64,000 nucleotides of DNA from assembly GCA_019843655.1 (NCBI GenBank), contig JACDQD010000004.1, forward strand, positions 34,006,900 through 34,070,899, read 5' to 3'. Made by a program: the position numbers and the translations under genes. The notes beneath the pieces were generated by a model that was not told the DNA's origin, ran no database searches, and saw nothing but the letters and a program-made list of their open reading frames with translations. This document shows positions 1-10,683 of this stretch, one piece after another. This DNA is from Lethocerus indicus. Lineage: Eukaryota > Arthropoda > Insecta > Hemiptera > Belostomatidae. Every line of letters begins with the position of its first letter. Positions within the stretch are counted from its first letter, which is position 1.

Positions 1-480
1 GGCCTAAAACTCCCTTTTGGGCCTAAAACCGCCATCTTCGGTCAGTTTTGGGCCTTAAGACCTCCTTTTGGGCATAAAATCGCTTTTCCGGGCCTAAAAT
101 GCCCTTTCAGCCGATTTCGGCCTAAAAAACTCCCTTTTGGCCCTAAAACCGCCATATTTGGTCGGTTTTGGGCCTTAAAACCTCCTTTTGGGGCTAAAAT
201 CGTTTTTGGGCCTAAAATGCCCTTTTGGGCCGATTTCTGTTCTGAAAACCGTCATTTTCGGCCCGAAAACTCCCTTTTCGGGCTAATTTTGGGCATAACA
301 ACCGCCTTTTCGGGCGATTTAGGCTAAAAAACAAACGTTTGAACCGATTTTACGCCTAAAAACTCCCTTTTGGGCCTAAAAGCTGCCATCTTTGGTCGGT
401 TTTGGGCCTTAAAACCTCCTTTTAGGGCTAATTTTTGGCATAACAATCGCCTTTTGGGGCTGATTTAGGCTTAAAAACAA
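1..480. repeat. GGGCC-type degenerate tandem repeat
   Basis: Degenerate repeats built on TTTTGGGCCTAAAAC and CCGCC-type blocks, with no open frame of note. The motif vocabulary is the same as in the arrays at 56.5-60.1 kb, so one satellite family lies at both ends of the window. Confidence 0.8.
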
Positions 481-544
481 ACTTTTGACCACTTCGGGTT
501 GTCACTTGTTGTTGTTGAAAATTTGAAAACAAGTCACGAAATGA

Positions 545-660
545 TATTTACAGAGAGAAGAATCGATTCCGATTTTCCGACTCGAGCTCAGCTTCGAAAC
601 TCAAGACTCGCCGACATCTCTTCTATATACCGTAGTAATTTTACTACGGCGCGATGAGAC
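545..660. repeat. Interspersed repeat C, left copy
   Basis: A segment with GAGAGAAGAATCG, GAGCTC, GGCTTCGAAACT-like and ACTCGCCGACATCTCT blocks recurs in the same orientation at about 63180-63330. It ends in a short hairpin around a TAGTAAxxxTTACTA core. Its nature is unknown. From 660 to 1187 I see no gene; the first PGAM5 exon was not recognisable there. Confidence 0.6.
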
Positions 661-1187
661 ACGCACGTCTCAAAAAGTCGCGCGCAGAAATAACTTTCCG
701 TACTTAATAAGCGTCGAGTACGTCAGTACATCTTTGCGCAGATAAGCCGTAGACGGTTTTCGAACGCGACTATAAGATACGTCCGGATTCTCTGCAATGT
801 CCCAAATCGATATTGGCCTCTAATCAGGCCAAAGATTTTAACGGTAAATGTAAGCCCTATATGGGACGGGAACTTGCCTTGTCCGGCTAAATAATAATTT
901 TCACTTCGACTTCGGTTTGACTCTCTCGTTTTAAATTGATCTCGAAATCGGAATTATTCTATTGAGTGATTCGGCGATAAATGACCATCGCGGTCAAATT
1001 CTAGTTGAAGGAACTAAAAAAAAAAACTATATAGAGGCCCGGGTATTTTATCTTATATATAGACAGGAATTTGAAACATACAAATGCTACGCCGCTGATT
1101 TCGAGACTCTCAGTAAATATTTATATATATCGTATAATTCTATAATTGGTATAATCGTTTTGTGTTCGCATTTTGTGTCGAGCTCAG

Positions 1188-2344
1188 AAGGCAGATAGAG
1201 AAGGAAACGAAGGACGGGAACGGCGACGAAATCGACAAGAAGAAGCCGAAAGCGATACGTCACATAATATTGATTAGGCACGGCCAGTACAACCTGATGG
1301 GCCAAACTGACGGCGAGAGGATTCTCACCGAATTGGGTAACTACACTACAGTTAGTCTAAATATCGCTGTGTGTGTGTGTGCGTGGTCTGCGCGAGCGGT
1401 CGGAATACAGCGTAGGTTCGTGATGTGTTTCTGTCTCCTCTCTCCTGCTGTCGGTTTGGTCTTTTGCTAGACCGGGCTTTCTGGACCAATAATAAGACCT
1501 TTTTCCGGACCAATAAGACCACATTTTCTGGCCTAATAAGACCATTTTCTGGACTGATAAGGGCCATTTTCTGGACCAATAAGACCATTTTCTGGACTAG
1601 TAAGACCATTTTCTGGACTAATAAGACCATTTTCTGGCCTAATAAGGCCATTTTCTGGACTAGTAAGACCATTTTCTGGCCTAATAAGACCATTTTCTGG
1701 ACTAATAAGACCTTTTTCTGGACCAATAAGACCATTTTCTGGACTAATAAGACCACATTTTCTGGCCTAATAAGACCATTTTCTGGACTAATAAGGGCCA
1801 TTTTCTGGACCAATAAGGGCCATTTTCTGGACCAGTAAGGACCATTTTCTGGCCTAATAAGACCATTTTCTGGACTAATAAGGCCATTTTCTGGACCGAT
1901 AAGACCATTTTCTGGCCTTATAAGACCATTTTCTGGACTGATAAGGGCCATTTTCTGGACCAATAAGGGCCATTTTCTGGACCAGTAAGACCATTTTCTG
2001 GACTAATAAGGCCATTTTCTGGACCGATAAGACCATTTTCTGGCCTTATAAGACCATTTTCTGGACTGATAAGACCATTTTCTCTTATGGGGGAGGGTAC
2101 CCCCCCCCACCACGAAAAACATCCAAAGTGACTTACAGCGCGCTACTGAAGATGGCGAGCGGCCGACAAACCGCCGGTCTAGCAAAAGACCGAACCAGCG
2201 GCGAGAGGAGATAGAAACATCACGAAATCTACAGTACATAACATTCGCTGATTTCTAGTTATCACGGCCTCGTTTACGTTAACGGGAGGGTTATTTTTGT
2301 GTTACGTTCCTCCTAGTGTAGTTTTGATATTGTGTATCATTTAT

Positions 2345-2426
<82 letters not shown>

Positions 2427-2550
2427 CATATATACAGTGATCCCTCGTTTTTTGCTGCCGTGCTTCTGCCCGGCTTACAATATGAACATTTTATCTTAAC
2501 AAAGGGCTTTGCCAAATCTCTATGTTGATGTTTACGATAGTTAATTCTGA

Positions 2551-2600
<50 letters not shown>

Positions 2601-3432
2601 TATCACTCTGTTTTAGTGTTATAAGAGAGTATATGAAGTTGCAAAACAGCCCAATATTATGTTTTAACAAATATACGCATATATCTCTAGAGCAATTACC
2701 GCAGGATTTTTCCCACGGTATTATCTGATAATAAGATAAATGGACAGTTATTAACGCGAGAAATGAGCGCATCATGTTAACAGCATGTTGTCGTATTTAG
2801 GGATTATAAAATCTGCTTGAACGAGAAGTGAAATTATAATAATATTATAAATTAAATTTCACTCTAGCCGTTACAAACTATCCGGGACTCATGAATGTCG
2901 TTCCGAATTTTATTTATATTTAACCTAATTTAAAGTATAATATAGTTGAATAAATCTTAGTTCAATTAGAACTTGTGTTTGTATCGAGAGAAAAATGAAA
3001 TGCGGATGAAAGAGCCTTGAAAAGTTTATAGCGTAAATTTATGATTTCCAATGTGGGATAAGAGACAGATATCGTAATAACGTAATCGTGTTTGCGATTG
3101 GCGGTTGGAGGGCGGAAGCAGGCCGAGATGACCGGTCAGCGTCTGAAAGAGCTGGACATGCCGTACACGACGCTGGTCTGGTCGAGCATGGCGCGCGCCA
3201 GGGAGACGGCGAAGATAATCGGGCAGGCGCTGGGCGGCGCGCCGGCCGCCGAAGAGTGTTCCCTGCTCGAGGAGGGAGCGCCGATACCGCCCGAGCCGCC
3301 GGTCGGCCACTGGAGGCCGCCACACTATGTAAGTGTACACTGCGCAATCAACTATATATATATATATATAAGTTAAAGAATTAGAACTGTTTACAAACAT
3401 CAATAGGTTAGATTAGAAAAGTCCGTTTATCG

Positions 3433-3494
<62 letters not shown>

Positions 3495-4537
3495 CCCACA
3501 ATTATGAAAGCGGTCCAAGTCATATATTTCCGTTTTTCGAGATATTTAACGAATCGCTTTCGAATAAATTAACAAATATTATTATACTGTAGGTTCGTGA
3601 TGTTTCTGTGTCTCCTCTCTCTCGCTTGTTGGTTCGGTCTTTTGCTAGACCGGCGGTTTGTCGGCCGCTCGCCCCGTCTTCAGTAGCGCTCTGTGTTAGC
3701 ACTTTGGATGGCACTGCAGTGTCACTTTCACACGTACTGTAGTGTCTGTCAGTCGTTTATATATATATGTTTCCTGTTATTGTTATTGGGGGATGTTATT
3801 TTTGTCTTCGGATTTTGTTAATCCGTTTTTCAAAGTGTGAGTCAGATTGTCGTGTCGGGGATGGTGTGATCCTTTAATAGGATTATAGGTGTAAATCACG
3901 CGCCTCACTCTGGGAATTAATTTTCTCATTTATAATGTCGCTTTTCTTACGTGTTGAAGATTTCCAGGTTTTCTATAATATAGCGGCGAGAGGAGAGACA
4001 GAAACGTCACGAACCTACGCTCTATTCCAACCCCTCGCAGACCACAAAACGGTGATATCAAATTATTTTAGAATACCTCTTTTGTGGCCTCCGACGGGAG
4101 CGGAATACCGCAGATTTTTGTTGTGTGTTGCGGCTGTCGAACGGTTTTCTTTTTAATCTCGCGTTAATTTCGGGGGGGGTACGCCCTTTATAAATAAAAA
4201 TTATCTGCCGACTGTGCGTAAATAGTTTGGAATGAATCTATCGTATTTCGTTTAGCAGTTTTTTCAGGACGGCGCCCGCATCGAGGCCGCGTACAGGAAA
4301 TTCTTCTACAGGGCCGATCCGGCCCAGGAGGACGACACGTACGACATACTCGTCTGCCACGCCAACGTCATACGCTACTTCGTCTGCAGGCCAGTATACC
4401 TCTCTATATATATATATATATACATATAATCTGTAGATAGATTTAAGACCTTCAGTCGAGCCTATATCGCATCCTCACTGCACTGCACTGCACTGTCACT
4501 GTCACATGTACTGTAGTGTCTGTCAGTATGTCAGTCG

Positions 4538-4611
<74 letters not shown>

Positions 4612-5222
4612 CAGTACATGTGAAAGTGACAGTGCAGTGAGGATGCCCAAAAACATCCAAAGTGCAGTGACTACAGTGACTGACACAGCGCTACTGAAGA
4701 TGGCGAGCGGCCGAAACCGCAGTCTAGCAAAAGACCAAACAGCGGCGAGAGGAGACAGAAACATCACGAACCTACAGTGACTGACACAGCGCTACTGAAG
4801 ATGGCGAGCGGCCGAAACCGCAGTCTAGCAAAAGACCAAACAGCGGCGAGAGGAGACAGAAACATCACGAACCTACAGTGACAGTAACACAGCGCTACTG
4901 AAGATGGCGAGCGGCCGAAACTGCACTCTAGCAAAAGACCAAACCGGCAGCGAGAGGAGACAGAAACATGACGAACCTACAGTATATTCCAACCCCTCGT
5001 GCAGACCACACAAACAGTATATTAAATAAGAATACATGAAGTCATACAACGCGTGTATCCGTATTGTTTAGGGCCCTGCAGTATCCTCCCGAGGGCTGGC
5101 TGAGACTGTCCCTTCGCCACGCTAGCATCACCTGGCTGAGCATCCTGCCGAGCGGCCGAGTCCTGCTCAGGTGTTACGGCGACGCCGGCTACATGCCGCC
5201 GTCGGCGCTCACCACCAGTTGA
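1188..5222 (+). CDS. PGAM5: PGAM5, mitochondrial phosphoglycerate-mutase-family protein phosphatase (partial, four exons)
   Basis: Predicted coding exons are 1188-1336, 3111-3328, 4259-4389 and 5072-5222 (TGA at 5220-5222), encoding about 216 residues. The product aligns along its length with animal PGAM5, a histidine-phosphatase-fold enzyme of mitochondrial membranes that dephosphorylates Ser/Thr/His phosphoproteins in mitophagy and cell death. Visible landmarks are the catalytic LIRHG motif in the first exon, [10 protein letters not shown] in the second (family SSMTRA.ET), DGARIEAA and CHANVIRY (second catalytic His) in the third, and [10 protein letters not shown] plus GYMPP in the last. 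The N-terminal membrane segment and WDxNWD multimerisation motif are missing. They must lie in an exon outside the window or one I could not recognise, because the first exon here starts mid-codon after an AG acceptor. The third intron seems to use a GC donor. Family assignment is firm; the exact 5' border of the first exon is less so. Confidence 0.93.
1384..1486. mobile_element. Foldback MITE, left-arm fragment
   Basis: Carries the left-arm signature of the window's commonest interspersed element: a GGTCTGCG-type start, GGAATACAGCGTAGGTTCGT, then GGTCTTTTGCTAGACC. It is in PGAM5 intron 1 and runs directly into the 21-bp array. Confidence 0.7.
1486..2085. repeat. 21-bp minisatellite (CCATTTTCTGGACTAATAAGA)
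   Basis: About 28 head-to-tail units near 21 bp, varying mainly at GGACTAATAAG / GGCCTAATAAG / GGACCAATAAG. It lies in PGAM5 intron 1. Long open frames through it are a product of the period being a multiple of three. Confidence 0.95.
2117..2240. mobile_element. Foldback MITE, right-arm fragment
   Basis: The reverse complement of the left arm: CGCTACTGAAGATGGCGAGC, then GGTCTAGCAAAAGACC, then GAGAGGAGATAGAAACATCA. It bounds the 21-bp array on the other side, so the array appears to sit inside one element. Confidence 0.7.
2346..2600. repeat. CA/TA microsatellites
   Basis: A CA run followed by a long TA run (about 2346-2422), and a second TA run (about 2556-2597), in PGAM5 intron 1. The remaining intron to 3110 holds nothing I recognise. 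Confidence 0.9.
3437..3491. repeat. (TA)n microsatellite
   Basis: An uninterrupted TA run in PGAM5 intron 2. Confidence 0.95.
3587..4125. mobile_element. Foldback MITE fragments, PGAM5 intron 2
   Basis: A left arm (3587-3757) runs through GGTCTTTTGCTAGACC, CGTCTTCAGTAGCGCT and the GTACTGTAGTGTCTGTCAGT loop-proximal part. A right-arm end (about 3982-4062) finishes in CAGACCACAAAACGG. Another left terminus (ATACCTCTTTTGTGGCCT) begins near 4072. The parts are rearranged relative to the intact copy at 42.1 kb. Confidence 0.75.
4470..5020. mobile_element. Foldback MITE with triplicated right arm and TA-repeat loop
   Basis: A loop-side fragment (4480-4540), a TA run (about 4539-4608), then the right-arm block repeated three times in tandem (about 4680-4775, 4780-4875 and 4880-4980), ending in ATTCCAACCCCTCGTGCAGAC. 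It is in PGAM5 intron 3. The tandem copies show the arm can amplify locally. Confidence 0.8.
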
Positions 5223-6484
5223 GGAAACGGCGCGCGCCCGCCACCGCGCACTTACGCCCCGTCGGTAATTTTAGTACGACGAAAAAAAAAAAAAAAAACA
5301 CTTTGTTCGACTCGCTACGCGCCTACCGACCGGAACTGTCTGCGGCGACGGAGAGATATAATCGGCGTGAAACCGTGAATTCGTAAGTGAGTTCGCTCGA
5401 TTACTCGATAGTGCGCAATTCGCCAAATACGGAGCGATAACAGTCCGTTAATAACTCGCCGAAATCGCCTGTCGTAACATCGCGATGACAGTACTTGGCG
5501 GCCAAACTCTTTTCACTGAATTTAAAAAAAAAAAAAAAAGTTTTTTCGACATTCAATTATCAGTCCTGATTTTGTAGCGCAAATGTGCAGCGGAGGACAA
5601 TTTAACTTGCCCACTTTAAATGGGATAAAAGAAAAGATTCCGTGCGGCCAAAATGCGGTCAAAAAATCAGTGATGCGATTTATACCTATTCGGCGTCGAA
5701 GTGACCAATTCTTTTTCATATTCGATAACAAAAAAAAAAAATTCATAAAAATGTCGAGTAACGTTTAACGTAGGAAAGTTTTCGATTTTGCCATTTCCGA
5801 ATTTCAGGGCCCCCATTTGTGTGTAATTTCACCCAATTGGCGGAAAAGTATCGCTTTTTTTTTTTTCAACCCCGTACATTATTACGTCGTCAAATCTAAT
5901 TAACGAAAAATGTTCAATTAACGTTTATTGTTCAACGATTAATATTGGGCGCGGAAAAAAAATTGTGTAGAAAAGTTTTCGAATTTACGAATTTCATTAT
6001 ATACATAATATGAAGGTCGGCTACTTGTTCGGAAATTCTAAAAGCCGATCCGTAATCTGCACGTAATGTGACAAATTACGGTGTAATTCGTAAACGATTT
6101 CGTTCGACGTTTAAATCGCTCCGATAATGGAGAATATAACCGTTTTGTGGAGCGATTTTTCGGCGGCCACATCCGTTCTAATTTAATTTCTTCGGTCGGA
6201 TTCGGTTCAAAAAAGGAGTCGTTCAATTCCGATATTGTTATTATTATTCGGGCAGTATTAATATTTATTTAGCGTTGGAATTATCGCCCTTTTTTTCGAA
6301 AATTAATTTTTTACCAAACGACGATCGAGAAGCCTGTGTCGATCGATATTTAAATTCCTTTTTTTCCGATCGTTGTTAGAAAATATTTCTAAATCGCTGT
6401 CTATGAAAACTGATGTGTGTGTGTGTGTGTGATTGTAGCGTTATTATTTGTTTTCAATTAATATTAAATCCGGTTAAAGCGCAG

Positions 6485-6850
6485 AATAGGGGGGGGGGCC
6501 GATTTAGTTTACTTAGTTGATTTAACTAATATCGACCGGCTTCTCTTCCGATAAATTATCAGGTCCGAGAGACGTATTATTTCCGCATTCGGGACACACA
6601 GATACTCTCTCAATATTCGTACATATCTCGATCGCTCTTTCCCCCCCCGACTCTCATGACTCACAAACTCGTGAAAAAATACAGACTCAATCTCGACCTT
6701 TCCGTACCCAAAAAAGGCGTCATGCTTCTATAAGCGAAATAATAATAATAATAATAATAAAAAATAGTCGCCTACAGCGTACGTCAAGATATCGAATGAA
6801 ATATATCGTGCGGGGGGGGGGCCCTATTTCGCATTTTAACGTTAAATCTT
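6485..6850 (-). mobile_element. MITE-B, reverse orientation
   Basis: Contains ATATCGACCGGCTTCT, ATACTCTCTCAATATTCGTA, an ATA trinucleotide run and a degraded GATATCGAATGAAA terminus. It is the inverse of the copies at 12.6 and 50.0 kb. Confidence 0.75.
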
Positions 6851-7261
6851 ATCGAATTAATCAGTTCGGCGGAATCGGAGCGATAGAACCGAATATATAT
6901 TTTCGCTGCCGAAATATTCGCAGAATGCCGTATTTCCCCGTCGATATACGTTTCGTCTATAGTATATCACTTTATTGGCCGTAAAAAAGGAAAAGTCAGT
7001 TTTTTCTTCCAAAAAAGGTTTACGGGCGACAGTTTATTTCATTTCGAAAAGGTCTCGAATTATAACAAAAAAAAAACATACGGTTATATAAACATATTTC
7101 GTAGCTTTCGCCGTCCGATTACGAGACAAAAATTATAATAACGGAGGAAATACGGTATTATCGGGCTTCAATTTTGTTCCTATTCCACTATCAACTATTT
7201 ATAATTAACTGTAGCAGAATGCATAATGTTTTGTGGTTTTTCGGTAGATACTGTAAATTTT

Positions 7262-7305
7262 GTACTCGGCGCGTCCTCTCGCCCGGTTCGGTCTTCGGTC
7301 GGACG

Positions 7306-7356
<51 letters not shown>

Positions 7357-7440
7357 CAAAAGCGACTGACAGCAGCGCTACTGAAGACGCGGCGGCCGAT
7401 ACCGGTCTGACGAAAGGCGAACCCGCGAGAAGGAGATAGA
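7262..7440. mobile_element. Foldback MITE with GT-repeat loop
   Basis: A short left arm with a GTTCGGTCTTCGGTCGG-type block, a long GT run, then a right arm with GCGCTACTGAAGACG, CCGGTCTGACGAAAGGCG and GAGAAGGAGATAGAAG. It is diverged from the family consensus. Confidence 0.6.
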
Positions 7441-7999
7441 AGAGAACATAATAATTAATAGATACAAAAAAAATTATGCGCGATATTTAGACTGTATACT
7501 TTTAACTGTGAATGAACTTGACTCAAAGTCTTGCTTGACGGTGGGGTCGGTAACAATTCAAATTGAGTTGAATAGAGAATACAGTTTAGAGAATATATTT
7601 GCTCATAATTTTTTTTTTTTTTTAATATTTAGGCAGCGTTTATTGTCTATATCGTTATTTCTCCGGCTAGTCGGGCTAAAAACAGATCGTGTATTAAATA
7701 AAACGAGATAACGGCCTCCGCCCTTCTAAAGTGTCCACCGTAAACAGCGTAAACACAGTTAATAACGTGCTCCGTTAACTTGTATATGGGAAATAAGTTA
7801 GTTTTTCCAATTTTTTTTGAAATATCAACTAAAAAGGACCAACGCTGATAACACTTTTCGTTAGAGAATTTTTCGTAGTGGTAATCGTGAGGTCACTTTT
7901 TACAAAAATAAAAAATGTTGATTGTGTGAAAAAAATACATTAATATATATTGTATAAAATTTTTCTATGTAACAATATCCGTAGAGGTTTGAAAATATG

Positions 8000-8065
<66 letters not shown>

Positions 8066-8239
8066 AAGATGCATTTCCATGTGGATCCTGTCGATGTCAT
8101 TTTTGTATTGAAAAATCCGTGTGTGAATTTCCATGTCGCGTTATGTACAATAAACCAAAAACAAAATGGCCAATCATCGGTTTACTTCTTGTAATTCCAA
8201 GAGTAAGGACTGTTTAAATTAGAACACAGGTGTTCTATG

Positions 8240-8295
<56 letters not shown>

Positions 8296-8627
8296 GTAGA
8301 ACCTTGCTCAGGTTCAGAGGTCCATTTAGAGTTAGGCGTCTAAGAACGAGTCAATTTGTAAAGGTAAAAAAGAAAAAACTTTGAAACTATTCTATGTAGA
8401 TTTAATTTTAATCGGTATGTATACATAAATATAAAATGTAAAAACATTAAATATACATATATATAAGAAGAAATGTGTCTAGTTATTTATGTAATAATGT
8501 AAATGGCATATTAATATTTATATGAATTTGAACATAAAAAATATTCCGAGTTTTTCATATGACCAATATGAAAGGAAGAATTAATTATTGAGATCAAGCA
8601 GATAAATGAATTATGATTGGTATTACA

Positions 8628-8676
<49 letters not shown>

Positions 8677-8801
8677 TCATTTTTACATTTGTATACAAAT
8701 AAAAAAATAGGATAAAACATATTAACCCAAAATGCCTGGAATTTTAGAAAGTAAATGAAATTAATTAGTTAATTTTATATATGCATCTTCGTAACCCCAA
8801 A

Positions 8802-8864
<63 letters not shown>

Positions 8865-9841
8865 GATCAAATGCCTTTTTTAAATATTTCTAGAAAGCTG
8901 TCGTTAAATTTTTAACGATAGGATAATTTTTAAGCGCGGAGTTAGAAATATCGAAAGAGACGGAGATTAAAAGTTATAAAAATTCTTAAAGCGGTACTTT
9001 CATATTGACAGCGCTGGAGCGATCGATCGCTGTTGAGGAGGGAAGTAAATAAACCAGTGACTTTTAATCGTTTTATTTTTATTAACAACGTGTTTTACGC
9101 TGGTTAAGGAAATCATTAAACGTACCCCGGCTAAACAATACTAGATTGTATATATGAAGTTTGCGTTTAAATTAGTTAAGTTGGGAACGCGGATTTGTGA
9201 CGTCACCGTACGAAAACTCCCACTGGGTCAATGGGTTAACTTCCCCCCTCCCCTTTGGGAGTTCAGACAGTGATTCTACAGAGCACTATCAGTGAAAATT
9301 CGTAGCGATTATAAAAAATAAATGACAAAAATCTCGATGGAATACTTCGTAATTTTAATCCCCGGCTCGGGAGGCGAGCCCTGCCGAGGGGGTCGTAAAG
9401 GGACATTTTCTGTACAGCGGCCAAATATACACAAATTAATGGCAAAACACCTCCTTCGCGTTGAGAACAGATTCTCCCTTTTTCAACTCTTACAGAATCT
9501 ATCAATATAATTAAGCAAGTATATCAGCAATTTTGTTGTTTTCCAGCAGAAAATAATTGCAGAAATCTTATTGCAAATAATAAACCTCAAAATTACTTAC
9601 GTAAACGTTTATTTCTATAATTATAACGCCGGATAATGCGTCAAAAGGTTTTATCTAATTTTCGGGGATTTCATTGCAAATAAGAAACTGCAAACTTGCG
9701 TTATATTTATGTCCGAAATTATAACAATTGATATGTGCGTAAAAAATATCGGCTATTTGTTTTATTCAGGTTTTAAATTTTCGGGGGGGGGGACTGTCTT
9801 TTAAATTTTTTAAATTTAATATATAATACGGTATCGAAAAT

Positions 9842-10683
9842 TTGAGCGGGCCAGCGTCGTGTTGGCGACACTGTCGCGGCCCGTCTCTGTGTCAGCGGTC
9901 CGAGGCTACCGGGTCGATCAGTCGCCTGCCGACCGCCGGTAGTGAGAGAGCGTATCGCGGCCGCCCCCCGCCGGACTACACGCCGTCGTCCCTTCGAGGA
10001 AGGGGCATATTTCCTCTCCGCCCGCTCTCTCTCTCTCTCTCTGTCCCCCGCCCATCGGGATCGTGTCCTCTGTCCGTCCGTCTCACCGATATACTCCTCT
10101 CTGTACGTCCGCCTCCGACCGGACGCGATAGCACCAAGTAAGCGCCAAGTACCAACAAAAAAAAAAAAAGAGACGGGGACTCCAATTTAATTCGGCTTTT
10201 TGCTATTTTGACCGCCTAAACACCGCTCTCTCTCTCTCTCAAAAGTATCATGTAGTGTGTTATCGGCTTCAGGTTATCGATTTTTTTCTTTTTTTTCCTT
10301 TTAAATTATTAATTTTTTTCTTCTCTCCGTTTCACGTCCCACAGCACTAGACCACAGTAGCGATAGATTTCCCCGACAGTGTTTCTGTTTGGTCGGATGC
10401 AAAATCCCGCTCTTGATCACACGCTACCAAAAAAAAATTTTTTTTTGGCTTTGAGATATTTTGTTTTGTTTTTCTGTTTCTGTTTTTGTTTGTAGCCGGC
10501 CCGGGGCGTTTTGAATTTTGTTTTGCTCTACTACTGCTACTCCTCCTCCTCCTCCTCCTCGGTCTGACGACATGAGGCTGATCGGTGGGCCGTCAGACTG
10601 CCGATATCTGACCGGCGAACGAAAATTGTTCTTCCACAGAAGTTTGTTGTCGGGCGCGCCGACCCAGCGGCCTGTTGGCGGGT
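9842..10683 (+). promoter_or_regulatory. Probable ABCB10 promoter / 5' UTR region
   Basis: GC- and CpG-rich DNA, in contrast to the AT-rich surroundings, with a CT run (10021-10042), pyrimidine-rich stretches and a CTCCTC repeat near 10540. It ends at the ABCB10 start codon. The role is inferred from composition and position; no TATA box or start site can be fixed. Confidence 0.45.

Larger units (their letters stand above)
5223..9840. other. Intergenic: PGAM5 3' flank to ABCB10 upstream region
   Basis: Homopolymer-rich sequence after the PGAM5 stop, one MITE-B copy (6480-6850), one foldback fragment (7262-7440), a GT run (about 7307-7352) and several TA runs (about 8006-8061, 8246-8290, 8633-8672, 8803-8860). 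A TGACGTCA palindrome (CRE-type) lies at 9198-9205. I see no convincing gene here. Confidence 0.6.

Noticed and set aside
860..885. TGGGACGGGAAC as the PGAM5 WDxNWD motif
   Set aside because: The motif is not completed and no compatible splice to 1188 with the right spacing is visible.
1352..1963. A 203-codon open frame through 1.35-1.96 kb (minus), and its plus-strand partner
   Set aside because: The frame exists because the 21-bp repeat is a multiple of three. The peptide is a simple iteration and the stretch is in a PGAM5 intron.
8722..9239. A possible TTAA-bounded piggyBac-like element (TTAACCCAAAATGCC ... CAATGGGTTAA)
   Set aside because: The two ends do not match as inverted repeats beyond CCC/GGG and the interior does not resemble the other copies.
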